A DNA stretch of 64,000 bases from Chrysomallon squamiferum (taxonomy: Eukaryota; Mollusca; Gastropoda; Neomphalida; Peltospiridae), in assembly GCA_012295275.1 (NCBI GenBank), contig CM022676.1, positions 16,988,771-17,052,770 on the forward strand, written 5' to 3'. This document shows, one piece after another, positions 12,901-33,505 of this stretch. Under the pieces are notes generated by a model. The model was not told the origin of the DNA and ran no database searches. It worked only from the letters and a program-made list of their open reading frames with translations. Positions within the stretch are counted from its first letter, which is position 1. Every line of letters starts with the position of its first letter. The position numbers were made by a program, and so were the translations under genes.

Positions 12901-13745
12901 GACGCCACCGATTTCTGGGTGAGAGTGACCAGATATCTTCTACTGCGTCAGCTTTCTTTTGACATCCTCGACCGCGACATCATGTTTGTGATTAAGATAG
13001 AACTTTTTCTGTGTGAAATCTCTAAAAACCGTGTCGAAGTCAATGAGCAAAATGCCAGGTCGGTGGGCAAAGGTTTGTAGTGTTCTCTGTTGTCTGCTCG
13101 ATTTAAACATGGCTCGTACTGATCATCCTGAAATTTTCTGAACTGCCCTCTTGAATTTGTGCACAGTTTTCCTCGAACAGGAATAAGTATGCCCAGCCAT
13201 ACGGATAGGAACCAGTCTCTAAAAAGGAGTATGTAAGAGTTGGTCATAGTGTCTCTTTAACATGACCTATGAGATACAGATTTCACCATTCCGTTATTCA
13301 TCAGTTCATGTTGTTGCTTTTTCTCAAGAAGACTTTTCTGATACCCAATATAATTTGTTTTCAACACGTCGCAATTTTTTCCGTTAATGGTATACTTTTT
13401 CGTAATTTCCTTTGATTTCATAACTTTAACTTTTTCATTCTTACTTCTTTTACCAACACGAACGAGATTTGTTCTTTTAAACTCGAGGATTCCTTCAAGG
13501 AATTGGTCCAAGGTGATTTTATAACACAGAACTAAAATGGATTTTCTCTGTTCCCTTCCCAGATGTCTCTGTTTCTTAATAAAGTTTCTATTATTTTTAG
13601 ACCTATGTATGTTTTTTTCCTGTTCCTGGAGGTCCCTGAATGAGGACAAATTCCTTTGGTCAGGCTTGTTGAAACGCCTTTGAACTGAGCCGCCTCTGGC
13701 TGGTCCACTTGTTCAGATCCAGAACAGGGACGTCATTGTGGCTCT
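9958..13745 (-). pseudogene. ZNFX1-like: ZNFX1-like SF1 helicase with NFX1-type zinc fingers, frame disrupted and 5'-incomplete
   Basis: In minus-strand order: VLDLNKW near 13740; Walker A IQGPPGTGK at about 13641-13615; DQFLEGILEF; VVGMTT; IIEEAAEVLEGHV with LILIGDHQQLR (motif II region); QHRMRP; DNYQGEENDIILLSLVRSN and VCVALSRARMGLYVIGN (motifs V and VI); EGGC..C..CGH NFX1-type fingers with repeated CGHEIEVVCHE units (about 11.85-10.95 kb); a charged segment; then W-L-K-C-x3-G-H split by an intron (exon end 10246, next exon 10031) as a divergent RZ-type finger. Family knowledge: ZNFX1 is an RNA helicase acting in antiviral sensing in vertebrates and small-RNA inheritance in nematodes. At least seven frame changes are needed (near 13690, 13615, 12690, 12465, 12370, 11903 and 10690), plus an in-frame TAA near 11.55 kb after CGH. 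Several lie at homopolymers, so residual long-read error is a real alternative to pseudogenisation. The N-terminus is cut off by the contig end. Confidence 0.8.
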
Positions 13746-13891
13746 CATCGTCATCGTTGCTGCTTCACTGAAACTGTCTGTATCTTTTACTTCTCCCCTG
13801 CTTGTCAGTGGTGTTGTGGACGAAATTTTCTTAATAGCATTGTTGTTTCAGCCTGATGTCTAGTCTTGCCCTGGAATTGATAGGACATTTA

Positions 13892-13913
13892 GCAATACGT
13901 AACTGAACGAAGT
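13892..13913 (+). other. Untrimmed Oxford Nanopore adapter remnant at contig end
   Basis: The 22 bases here, including AATACGTAACTGAACGAAGT, are identical to the bottom strand of the standard ONT ligation Y-adapter as I recall it. They end six bases before the 200-N gap. This is technical sequence, not biology, and marks the contig end as a raw read end. Confidence 0.88.
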
Positions 13914-13919
13914 ACAACA

Positions 13920-14119
13920 NNNNNNNNNNNNNNNNNNNNNNNNNNNNNNNNNNNNNNNNNNNNNNNNNNNNNNNNNNNNNNNNNNNNNNNNNNNNNNNNN
14001 NNNNNNNNNNNNNNNNNNNNNNNNNNNNNNNNNNNNNNNNNNNNNNNNNNNNNNNNNNNNNNNNNNNNNNNNNNNNNNNNNNNNNNNNNNNNNNNNNNNN
14101 NNNNNNNNNNNNNNNNNNN
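13920..14119. other. Assembly gap of exactly 200 N (contig 1 / contig 2)
   Basis: All three gaps have the same length of 200, so this is a placeholder and carries no size information. Confidence 0.99.
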
Positions 14120-14458
14120 ATAGTAACATATAAGTGTCTTGTTTATCTATTTTACTTTCTTATTATTACTAATAAAATGAGTTTAATTAGAATCATACTA
14201 TACCCAGTTAGTCACAATTTTATTAGCCTGTAATTGTAGCACATATAATATTATACTAACCTACACTGTATATTACATATATAGTCTTAATGTAAACATA
14301 ACACAAATGTCAATCCCACATTAAAAACAAATGTCCCCAAAGACGTTCTTGTATGAAAAGAAAAAAATATATTTAACTAGCTGAGAATAATAAAAATTCA
14401 ATAATGGTGAATAAGTGTTATATGTGTGTTCATATATATATGGATATCTGTGTGTATA

Positions 14459-14489
<31 letters not shown>

Positions 14490-14563
14490 TGTGTGTAAAG
14501 TGACATAATGGTAATAAAATAGGTTGTTTGATGTTTTAAGTAAACACATTAAGAAAGAGATAT

Positions 14564-17299
14564 TTAATGTTTTGGCCCATTGTCATCGACACCAACGTAC
14601 TTCATGCAGATTCTGTTTATTTGACAAACTCTTTTACACTTGCTCAAAAGAAAAAATAAACATATATACATATTTATGTTCCGTTTCAAAAACAGTATGT
14701 CATACATTAACAGTTAAACGTAGAAGAAACAAAAAACAAAAAAAAATAAGATTATTAAATAAAGTAATATATATATGTGTATACATATATATCTACATAC
14801 ATGCACAAAAAATAAATAAAAATAATAAATAAAAAAACAGCAGTGACAGAGAGAAAAAAATGTCAAACGCGATATACCGCCTAACTTCACCAGATTCTAA
14901 TTTACACAGCTATAAAGATAGAAATTGGTTTATGGTGCTTATAAAAGAAGCTGTCATACTGCACAAATATTAGTTTATAAACACTTAATATTTATCACTT
15001 ATCACACATATTAAACTTTACATATCTGAGGAGATAATATAAATTAGATCTTGTCTCATTAACGTCATGCAAAATAACTCACACGTTCTTAGCCCAGTAT
15101 ATCAATGACGACTTTTTAATATTATTATTATTTCATTATTACTTTTCACCATTCTGTTTCATACTCCTTTATTTTCTTGTTCATTGATCACTACCTTTAG
15201 AAGCTTCATTCATTCTTTCCTGATGTCTTAATATGTATTGAACGAGCATAATTTAAACCGCTTTCATTAAAGTAAGGCGTCTTCTAATAAACATTTAGAA
15301 AATATTGCACTTACCAGGCTCAAAAGCAAGATTGTCGTACGTTCGAGACCGCGGTTCAGAAACGTTCCTGTGATTTGAAAGAGACACATGTTCTAAGTGG
15401 TAGCTTTTTCAGTTTTAATTATAACATTTATAGACTACTCACAATTAAAGATTAACTGATTTCTTTAATAATAGTAATAATAACAAAAAGAGCAATAACA
15501 AAAACAATAATAAGAACAATACAGTTATTGATCAACCAATTAAAATAAGATACACATAAGAAACAGAAAGAAAAATAATATGTATAAAAATAAATAAATA
15601 TCTATGTAAAAGCAAATTGCTGAATATTGTAACTGTCAATTGTTGGATAATGACATAACATACACAAACATATTTACATATATAACATACATAAAACAAA
15701 ACACTATCAGACAACTAATTAGAATATATCGGTTATATCTGCATTATTTATAGGAATAATGTTACATGAAATAAATGTAATCACTCATTCTTCACGATCT
15801 CTACTGAAATGACACTCATTTTATTTCGTTATTTTATGTGATATTGCTTTCTTGCACAGTTGAATATTTCTGTGTGAAACACGACAAAGAGGAGCACAGA
15901 GGCAGACGTCATATACATATCACATACAGACAGAAAGAAAAACACACATCACATAGAGATATATACACATATCACAGATAGATATACATATAAACACAAT
16001 GGTCATACAATATACACAAATAAACACACATACAAAGAGAAACAAATAGATTCAAGATATTGGATTCAGCTACTAGACAGGCGGATCGTCTGAACAGAAA
16101 ACAGGGATCTAACTTGTGATGCACCGCTTCGTTCACTCTCTTAATGAAAACTGGGTGGTCAAGATTGGACTTTGAAAGCAGCAAACATCATATCAGAAAG
16201 ATCCCCTACTGGTGGATTACCATTACAGAATATGGTTATAAATGTTTAGTATAACACATTCTTGACCTGCAAAGATCAGTTTTCTCACTTCAGAGAAAGA
16301 TGTATTAATCAATCTACACATTTAAGATACGTGGTGTAAAATTCACTAAGATTGACGACGACAGCCCAGTGTTGCCTCGAGAGTGAGAACCTACGTCCAG
16401 ACCAGAATGTGTCATCTCTCCCTAGATTATCAATAAACCAGAGTCTACTACACAGAAATATTTGGGACATCAATCGGGAATTACTTACGGTTACAGATTC
16501 ACTGGTTATAGAAACTCTGAACTGTGTTCGTTATTTAGAACTCAAAGCTTCATTTCGACACAAAAATAACCGACTGGAAAGTAAAACCTTTGACATTAAA
16601 ACATGACAGGACATTTTATCAGGAGACTCTTAAGGTTTTGTTTCTATAACAAATATATTCATTATTTATAAGCAATACAATGTACAGTTACTGTTATACA
16701 TGAAGACATATTCATCAACACATACACTGTTACAAACATAATAAAGTATATTAATTCCTACTATGAGTCAGTGTTACCTTGTTTCATGCACATGTTCATC
16801 TTTTGCATTTCCCAAAAACAAAAATATTACAGATACTGAAATATCAAACACACAAAACAAACAGAAAATACAGCGATATCAACTGGAAAGAAAATATCAC
16901 AACAAATGGTAATTGAGAAAATTCATTTCATTTTATATTCATTATGAATAGTAATAGTAATAATAATAATAATAATAATGATGATGATGATGATGATGAT
17001 GATGATAATGATGAGATTGATGCTGATGATGATGAAATTGCATATATTTTCTATTTATCTGAAATTGTTTAACTAATACTCATTTTCCGATCTATCACTC
17101 TGTAACACATATGCACACAGAGAGGAACAATCACTACGACACACATTTCAAATTTGAAAATAAAACAAAAAGAAACAGTACGAACGGTTTTTCAGTCTAC
17201 GGCACATGAAGACAATATCGACAACAAGAAGAGTTAAAACGAGAATCGCTGATACAGATCCAGCAGCCACTGCTATTAAATTTTGATTAGACACGTCAT
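14564..17299 (-). CDS. Receptor A, copy 2: transmembrane and cytoplasmic exons
   Basis: Exons 17299-17186 (transmembrane, 114 bp), 16835-16778 (58 bp, acceptor 24 nt upstream of that in paralogues) and 15367-15315 (TYDNLAFEP motif) are intact with AG/GT sites. The terminal exon (about 14647-14564) is damaged relative to 4042-4124: the TAG|GG acceptor context is gone, and one extra base near 14593 (CGTTGG for CGTGG) shifts the frame before VDDNGPKH. SRCR exons of compatible phase 1 lie about 1.56 kb upstream on the same strand and contig, so this cassette probably anchors an SRCR-domain receptor. The damage may be allelic, a sequencing error, or real loss. Confidence 0.68.
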
Positions 17300-17766
17300 C
17301 TGAAACAACAAGTGTTTATTTGAACACAAATATTCCATACAAACTACTAGTGTTTGAAACATGTATCAACATATAGCATCAAGGTATATGTATTACAAAA
17401 CAGAAAATATATTGAAATAAAGGTTTAAAATACGACAGATGTAAGTAAGTAAATAAATGTGAAAATGAAAAGAAACCAATTCTAAGTAAATGAAAGGTAA
17501 GACTATTAATTAATTTTGTTATGACTACATCATTTGAAGTCTAATTGATTTTAATTTGATATGCTTTTAAATGCATATTAAATGCATTTTAAATGTCATA
17601 CTAAATAAAATATAATATTTTAAAAATAGTCCTGGTAAAAGCTAGTAAAGCAAACCATAAATAAAAGAAGATTATCATTATTGTTATAAAGATCATTTAT
17701 ATCCAATATCACGTGTACACTTTGTTTTCAAATGTTCCAATTAAAACAAAAACAATATGGATGCAA

Positions 17767-17767
<1 letters not shown>

Positions 17768-17835
<68 letters not shown>

Positions 17836-17849
17836 TATAATAATAATAA

Positions 17850-17880
<31 letters not shown>

Positions 17881-17882
17881 AA
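17768..17882. repeat. (AAT)n/(AAG)n microsatellite
   Basis: Inverted partner of 674-762, somewhat longer here. Confidence 0.95.
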
Positions 17883-18862
17883 TACCAAAAAAAAAATAAT
17901 TAAAATAAAATTGAGCTCTCAGATAATTTGATTATTATTATTATTTGTATAAGCGAAATGGACCTTTAAACTGCAGAAAGTATGTATAACAGGAAAAATA
18001 AGAATAAAATACATTCATATATTCATCACTATATAATGTTATGACATTCACAAATTTTAACATGAAGAAAAAATAAACAAATTTAAAATAAAACCACACT
18101 GCATATCAATAAATTAATTAATTTATGGATTAATTAATACAAACTAACTATATTCATAAGTAAAGACAATCTTGAATCACATAACGTAATGTATGCCGTT
18201 GCTACTAGAGACATCTAACGGATAATGACATTTGAGTGTAAGGATTCCCCATCCAGAAAGTAAATAAAAGACAGAATGTAAGATGGTGATTAGAATATTC
18301 GAAAATAAGCTTGTGGATGTAAAAAGTAAAACTATTTAGTGAGAAGCTGATTATTACAAAATTAAACTTATAAATATAACCTTTTGTCACTGATAAACAG
18401 GTAAATTAAATAACATAACATAAAATAAAATGTCACATATATTTTAGTTACCTTTGTTGTAACCATCGTTATGGCATATGATTATCTCTAACAGCCTATA
18501 ATAATTCTTACGTGAATTACAAATCAACACACAAACAAAGAAACAAATAAACAAACAAACGAAAACCAAGCCAACAAACAAACAACTAAACTAATAAATA
18601 CGAAACGATTGCATCATTAATATAACTCATTTTAATTTAGATTATTTTGAACCTAGTTTGTTTATTAACTATTGTACCCAATCCTGATATTGTTTTGTTT
18701 TGTTTTAGTTCTTATTAAAGGCAAATAAAGTTAGATACAGACTTCGGTACAACAACATTAAACACAAGAAGGACAATTTTGATGACAACAAGCTAAAACA
18801 TTTTGTTACGGATAAACAGTTAAATACAAATAAAATAAAATAAATATCACATGTAAACTGAC

Positions 18863-26396
<7,534 letters not shown>

Positions 26397-26579
26397 CTAA
26401 AATAAATTATAAGAGGTTTCATTTTAGGGTTCCATAAGAATGGTTTACATAAGAATCAGAGATACAACATAATAAAGTAATGCGGAATTAGATGGTTTTG
26501 ATTAGTCTAACATCTGGAGATATCAAGCAATAAAGTCTGAATGTCAGAAGTAAATGTGTGAACTGATTTGTTTTTTCAC

Positions 26580-27050
26580 AACCTTTAATTGTAACGTTGA
26601 TGTAAATTCCACACTGAAAGTCATGAAAGCACTAATGATATTTTGAACAACACTTTTTCAGCCGACGAAATATCTAGTTTACAGTGATCAACCAGCCGGA
26701 GAAGACTTTATTATTGATGGATATATTAATATATACTGTTAATATTATGTTACCTTTACATGTTCTATTGTTTAACGTTACTCTTCAAACATCAACTATA
26801 ACATCTAGTTGGTTAGTGGTAAATTATTTGAATCTGTACTAAGTTTTGAATTAAATAAGTACACAGATAAAACAAACCTGGTTTCACAAAAGCAAGCTGT
26901 ATTTCGTAAATGTATTCCATAACAAACATTTACTTTCTTTATAGTATTTAATTATTTAAGTGAACAAATGCAAAAAAAAAAAAAAATATATTAATAAAAA
27001 AAAATAATAGTAATAATAACAACAGCAGCAGCAGCAGCAACAACAACAAC

Positions 27051-27096
<46 letters not shown>

Positions 27097-27620
27097 CAAT
27101 CAATCAATAAATATATATATATTTGGCTTTTATAGATTCTGTGAAGGCTTTTGATATGTTTTGATTGAGTCAGCTGAACTGGATTACGGAATAAGTTAAT
27201 TAGGTCTGTTATAAATATGAAATGTTTTACTGTTTTAGTGAATATCAATTAAGATACTAATGCAAGAAATACAGCTGTAAATAAAGAGCAGTGTTCAAGC
27301 GAATGTTCATGTCTTATGTAAAATTAGAACTCTGATGTTAAACTTGCTGTTAAAACTGGTTTAATATTGTAAGACAAAAGAGAAGATATTTGTAATCTGG
27401 ACAAATATGTAGATGAATGGAATTATGTATTTAAAAGCGATGATCCGAGAAACGGTCTACCAGATAAATCCAAATATATTTTTAAACAATAATTTGTTTA
27501 ATATGAAAAATACGTTTACACGTTTATGTCGAAATACCGTTTATGTAACTTGTCGTCTGAAACTGAAACGTATTTTCAGACGAAAGCGAGAGAGCTATTT
27601 AAATAAAAAAATAAAAAAAA
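26580..27620 (+). mobile_element. Non-LTR retrotransposon (LINE) remnant in the 3' flank of receptor B
   Basis: 26640-26870 matches the reverse complement of 39030-39330, with an internal deletion removing the NYRP-like segment. 27125-27210 can be read as the RT motif A context FAFIDFVKAFDMF. 27290-27610 matches 53740-54060 directly and 37200-37530 inverted. Frameshifts and stops throughout. It lies antisense to receptors A and B, between the SRCR exons and the 3' end of receptor B. Confidence 0.75.
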
Positions 27621-27684
27621 TAAATAAAAATAAATAAATAATAATAATAATAGTAATGATAATAAATAAATACAAGAAAAAAAA

Positions 27685-27747
<63 letters not shown>

Positions 27748-27755
27748 ACAAACAA
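27600..27755. repeat. (AAAT)n-rich simple repeat
   Basis: A tetranucleotide-rich tract at the end of the LINE remnant. Shorter AAAT tracts occur at the equivalent ends of the other copies (4860-4910, 37150-37180, 54075-54090), which suggests they derive from the LINE 3' tail. Confidence 0.85.
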
Positions 27756-27759
27756 ATAA

Positions 27760-28734
27760 ATGAATAACTAGAAAGATGACGAGTATGATGAAAATAGTAA
27801 TTAATAAATAAAAGCTGAAAGAAAGATAAAACTCTTGTTAATTATAAAACTCCGACTTTAACTAAAATTTAAATATATAACATTGCAAATCATTATATGT
27901 TCTACTGCTATAACTTGATATTTTTTTCGTACATTCTGGTTCTATAGTTATATTTTGTGTGTTTATGTGTTAAAGATATTTATCTACTGATATATTACAG
28001 TTATATCTTAATTGAAAGTGTTGCTCTCACCTACATAGTTCATCATACAGTGACGAAAATGTTCAGTTAGTGTCTTGTTTATTTATTTTATTTTCTTATT
28101 ATTACTAATAAAGTGAGGTTATTTCTTCCTAATTTCACTCTTTGCTACCTTAAAATCGATATAGTATTGTACATAAAATACACTTAATTTGTTTTTTTAA
28201 ATGATGTCATAGATTATTATGTAGACAAATATGGCATGCAGGTGTCTGTGCAATGTATAACTGATTATACTAAATTAATGGAATAACATTATATAGACTG
28301 GTTTAGACCAGTAATTTAATTGACGTACTAGTTCGGATGTAAGTCAGTGTTTAGTTGATTTCTTTGACGTCCGCTAAGTAACGTAATATTTAAATACCAC
28401 CGACTTGAAGACGATAGCCTTGCGATAGATATAAATAGTGGAGTAAACCTTGTGAATTTGACTGTTGTGGAAATGCTTAGGACATATTGCTGCTAAAGGC
28501 AAGTTAATGTGACAAATGCGATTACACAACTGTTGTTATAAATAACGAAAAGAAATATGTTATAATGTTCATGACTGAGTATTATTTTGATTGTATTTTG
28601 TTATGACAACAAATAATAAGACTCTAAACGTATTTTCGTCTGTTTTGTGTTATGTGGCTAATAATTAAGTGACATTTTAAATATTCTTGCTCTGGGCTCT
28701 AGTATCACATGGATATTACAAATTATTGTCACCA
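27760..28734. other. Receptor 3' flank shared by paralogues B and C; no gene
   Basis: 28000-28740 matches 54240-55010 directly and 36230-36930 inverted. No coding sequence is recognisable. It is the link that shows the duplicated unit extends beyond the genes. Confidence 0.65.
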
Positions 28735-30487
28735 GTTAGATAACATGTCAAAAATCTAACTTATTTGTTTGTACAAAACATAAATGTCATACGCTGTTTC
28801 TACCAGAAACAAATTAATCAGAAATTTACTTGATATACTTTAATCAGAATCTTACTAGGCATAGTTTAATAACAGTTTTACTAGACATATATTATTCACA
28901 ATTTTACTAAACAAAGACTAATTAGAATTTTACTGGACAAAATGTAATCACAATGAAATAGCCACAGATCTTTACAATTTACTAGACAGATTAATAACAA
29001 TTTCACTAGATGTAGTTCATTCTCAATTTTAATGGACATAGAGTAACTAGAATTTTACTAAACACAGTTAATTCACAATTTCACAAGACATAGAGTAAGT
29101 AGCAGTTTAGTACACAGAGGTTAATCACAAATTTAATATATAAAGATTAATTAGAATATGAAACCAAACATAGTGTAATCACAATTTTACAGATTTCTCG
29201 CAATTATATGCTGTACAGTATCAGTTAATTGAAAGAAAAACACTGTAATTTTAGAATACAAAATACTACACAAACATGCACTGTATATTACATTGTCGTG
29301 AAGTAAACACAATACAAGTAATAAACCACATTTAAAACGAATTTCTCTAACTACGTTTTTGTATGAAAAGCAAAAGCCTTCTTACAATTAAGAGTAAAAT
29401 GATTTATCTATCTCTCTATCTAACTATCTATCTATCCCTCTCTCTCTATATATTTATATATATATATATTAGTAATAATATAATAGGAAATAAACTTTGA
29501 AGTTAATTAAAAAGAAATTACCGAACAATGTAATTGTGGACTGTTGGATGATAACATAAAATACACAAAATAGAGAGCATATATAGATATCACACAGACA
29601 GACATCGTACACAGACACACAAATAATACACTTACTCTTTGCTAGAAAGATAGGAACATTAACAGATAAATTTGACATGACGTTTATAGATTCTGGATTC
29701 AACTACAAGTCAGACGAGTTATCTAAATAGAAAACCACGATCTAGCTAGTGATGGATCTCTTCGTTCTTTCTCTTAAAGGGAACTCGGTGCTCAAACTTC
29801 GAGTTTCAAAGTAGCAAACATCATATCATAAAGAATTCCTATTAGTAGATCACCAATAGAGAATATGGTTATCACGGAATCTAGTGTAACACATTTTTGA
29901 TCTGTCAGCCTTTTTCTCACATCAGAGACAAATGTATTAATGAATCAGTACATTTAAGATGCCTTGAAAACAGTGCAAAATTTCGTTAACACAACTGACC
30001 ACGGCGGCCTAGTATTCCCTTGACCAGAGATATGTCATCTCACCCTTGATCATCATCAGACATCAATCGGGAACTGCTTACATTTAGAGATTCACCGATC
30101 ATTGAACCTCTGAATTGTGGACGTTATAATGTGTTTTACATTGAAACAGCATAGGATGTTTTATCAGGAGAATGTTAACCTTTCATTTGCATAATAAATA
30201 TACTCGTGTAAGGACTGAAATGTGTAATCACTGCTGTGAAAGAGGACATACATGCATCCACACAGGTACCAAACAATTTAAACTGTATTCACCTGTAGTC
30301 ATTTAACATTACCTTTTTTCATACTCATGTTTGTCTTTTCCATTTCCTGAAAAACAAGATTTAAGTAAAAATGGCAGGTGTAAACTAAAAACAAATAATA
30401 CAAAAAATTTGAATTCTAATTTATTGCTAGTAAAGTTCCTAAAAGTAAAAATGGTTTCCACAAAAGCATAATACAGATGAAGTCATC

Positions 30488-30489
<2 letters not shown>

Positions 30490-30558
<69 letters not shown>

Positions 30559-30585
30559 GTAATAGTAATAATAATAATAATAAAT
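30490..30585. repeat. (AAT)n microsatellite
   Basis: In the receptor B intron after the transmembrane exon. The inverted partner is at 49417-49491. Confidence 0.95.
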
Positions 30586-30687
30586 AAGATGAAAATCATA
30601 ATGATGAAATTACATATAAATATTATAATTTCTGTTCTTAAAAAAAATATTTCTTTTTTCTTTCAAATTGTATTATTGATACCCATT

Positions 30688-30692
<5 letters not shown>

Positions 30693-30779
<87 letters not shown>

Positions 30780-30802
30780 CACACACACACACACACACAC
30801 AC
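30693..30802. repeat. (TC)n followed by (AC)n microsatellite
   Basis: TC units to 30777, then AC units. Inverted partner at 49203-49308. Paralogue C has a (TC)n tract at the same intronic place (58209-58318), so the microsatellite predates the B/C split. Confidence 0.97.
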
Positions 30803-33305
30803 ATACATGTACATAAGCACAACCACATGTACACACAGAGGAAAATACACTCAAATGCACGTTCGGACATTACAAATAACACAGCAAAGAAACAAAAGTA
30901 TGAACCTTTTTTCAGTCTACGACATATGAAAATAATTCCAATAACAAGAAGAGTTAAGACAAGTGTCCCTGATCCAGATCCAACAGCCGCTGCTATCACA
31001 TTTTCATTGCATACCTCATCTGAAATAATACTTTTTAAACTGAATACAGATATACTATAAAACAAAAGTATTAGAATTTGAGACGTGTACACTGTAAGAA
31101 AATACAGACTAAATACAGAGTAAATACACAGAAATGAAGCTGACAAAATATGATAGAAAAAAGGAAGGAACAAAAATAAAGGAGCGATAAAAGTGGTGCA
31201 AGGTTTAACATTTGTGTGAGTCGCCTTATTTCGTCATGGTTAATGTCTGCAACCAGGTAATTCACAATACATCACTTTTGTACAGAGTTCCTATGTATGC
31301 TGTTCTCGGTGCGGTGGCTGGGGTTAAAAGGTTGATTCAGTGTATTTTGTACAAGTATATCAAACGTGTTTCCTTGTCATGTCTCACTGGAGGTTACGCG
31401 CAACAGTCCCTTGTTCGAGTTGGTGACTGGTGAATTATATAGAACCAAATAGAGGTTCAAAACAAACCAAAAAACAGTTTTTGACTGGACCCTTAAAAAG
31501 TCGACATCGAACTTTCTGATTCACTATCGTCTAACAGTAAGAATCCGTGAACAAAATGTAATAATAATTAAAAAAAGCTACATGACTGCACCTTCCACTA
31601 TTCTTCCTTATCAGTTTTACAATCCAGAAGAGAATTGTTGGACAAGCTGGATGTCCGAAGACGGTAAAAACAAATGAGGAACGTATTTTATGAGTCGAAT
31701 GTTTGACTTAAAAACATGTCAAATGCTTTCTAAAAGCAAATGTTCTGTGTAACGAGAACATCACATTCAAAGAGAATTCTTCCCTTAATTCTACCAAGGG
31801 AGTGATAAAATCTCGAGAGTTGTCTGAACTTGATAATAACGAAGTCCTTTATAATTTGTCTCCTTAAGATGTAATATCAGTGAAGAGATTTAACATTCGA
31901 TAGAACAACGAACTCATTCCAATGAATACACTGATATCAGGTCAGTGTATCTCAGTGACTTGTTCAACTCTACATTCCGAATAGGACATTTGTCCTCTGT
32001 CGCCAGTTAAACTACGAAACCAAAGCATACAAAAATAAAACAAAGTAAACATAATAACGTGAATGTGCTACATGGAAAGTTGAGAAAATGGATCAGCTGA
32101 GCCTCAGACATGGATGCAACATATTTGAATCTTCCAGAGAAAAAAAAAAAGAAAAAAAGAAACACAAAACAACAGCAAGAACATCCAAACAGAAGGAAAA
32201 ATCGAAAATAACAGCCGTATTTTCATCTAATGAATAATTCAGTCACTGAGTGGAATTTCTTTGATGATTTGAGTCTTAAGTTTGTTAAAATGAGTTATTT
32301 TACACTGTGTAAACGGCTGCCAACATAAAATAAAAAATAAGTTTCCAGTTAGGAAAAAAAGACATGCAACTGTTTCCAGTCTAACAGTGAAAGCAAATAA
32401 AATAATATGATGCACAGCTGTACTAAGTTACATTTTACCTCATTATTAATATGTGTACCTGCTGTCAAAATATCTCTCTCATCTGTGAAACCTTTATCTC
32501 CGTATTTGTTGTAAGCCAGATTAATAGACAAATGCAAAGTAAAACCTTCAGAAACAACTGTGTAATAATTGACAATGTCTTTTCAAGTAGATCAGTTTGA
32601 AACTACAACTTGATATATTCCAAAGTCTCTGATTTGAATGTGTGTTAAATTGTAAAACCCCAAAGCAGACTTTTCCTTTGTAATCGATGTACCGTGTCCA
32701 AGTCTATGAGTAATAACATCTGTTAATTTGTACCATGTAAATGTAGGGGCTGGATTCACAATTACGTAAACTTTCAGAGTTATGCTGGTACCCAGTGAGG
32801 TCTGTATTTATTATATTCATGTGTGTCTATGTGTTTGTCTGCGTGTCTGTGTATATGTATGCCTCTGTGTGTGTATTAGTTTTGAACTTTAATAACATTT
32901 CTAAAGGCACATTTTTAAAATCATGATAATTACACAATTCACTTAATTATCATTGTTATTATTATTATTTTCTTTTTGATATAGTTGATTTCAAACCTTA
33001 ATACCAACAATCATGTTTATTTTTGTTTTTAATTGAAAGGTTAACTTATAATTAATTCACTAATCGCTTCCATTTAGTGCTGACTGTCTAGATTTACAGA
33101 TACCACAGATGATCCGACCTGAACATGTTAACTAATAATTAATACAATTAGTTCGTTGTTTTTTTCTGAACGCAGAAAACACTAGTTGACAGTTGTGTAT
33201 TGAACAATGTGCAGGTGGTTGAAGTGTTTAACTTGTAAAACTGACAAATACAATTTATTTCGGTAACGTAATTTAGAGAAAAATTCCAAAGTATAATTTT
33301 GGTAG

Positions 33306-33505
33306 NNNNNNNNNNNNNNNNNNNNNNNNNNNNNNNNNNNNNNNNNNNNNNNNNNNNNNNNNNNNNNNNNNNNNNNNNNNNNNNNNNNNNNNNNNNNNNN
33401 NNNNNNNNNNNNNNNNNNNNNNNNNNNNNNNNNNNNNNNNNNNNNNNNNNNNNNNNNNNNNNNNNNNNNNNNNNNNNNNNNNNNNNNNNNNNNNNNNNNN
33501 NNNNN
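33306..33505. other. Assembly gap of exactly 200 N (contig 2 / contig 3)
   Basis: Placeholder gap. The flanks belong to different receptor paralogues (B to the left, C to the right). Confidence 0.99.

Larger units (their letters stand above)
14120..18505 (-). repeat. Inverted-repeat arm A2 (pairs with 1-4578)
   Basis: Reverse complement of 1-4578, starting at the first base of contig 2. Exons, microsatellites and intergenic sequence are all conserved. Differences are microsatellite lengths, a missing block of about 50 bp near 18448, and damage in the last receptor exon. Confidence 0.9.
30313..32797 (-). pseudogene. Receptor B, copy 1: degenerate Ig, FN3 remnant, transmembrane and first tail exon
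   Basis: Recognisable parts on the minus strand: degenerate Ig-like sequence about 32797-32517 with in-frame TGA codons; fused to it, the last 20 codons of an FN3 exon ending at 32459 (LAYNKYGDKGFTDERDILTAG less its start); transmembrane exon 31019-30906 (GTLVLTLLVIGIIFICRRLKK); tail exon 30346-30313 (NGKDKHEYEK). The two terminal tail exons present in A and C are missing because about 1.17 kb is deleted at a junction near 29376. Without an FN3 core and the tyrosine motif the copy is probably a decayed gene. Copy 2 on contig 3 has the same two deletions. Confidence 0.75.
28735..33305 (-). repeat. Inverted-repeat arm B1 (pairs with 46703-51264)
   Basis: Coordinate pairs sum to about 80,000 (30906/49098, 31019/48985, 32459/47548). 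The homology ends at the last base of contig 2 (33305) and at 51264, 36 bases before the end of contig 3. This is the geometry of a dovetail overlap between contigs. Confidence 0.92.

Noticed and set aside
30638-30860. Arg/Glu and Leu/Ser repeat proteins encoded across (TC)n tracts, also at 49144-49363 and 58159-58453
   Set aside because: These are translations of dinucleotide microsatellites.
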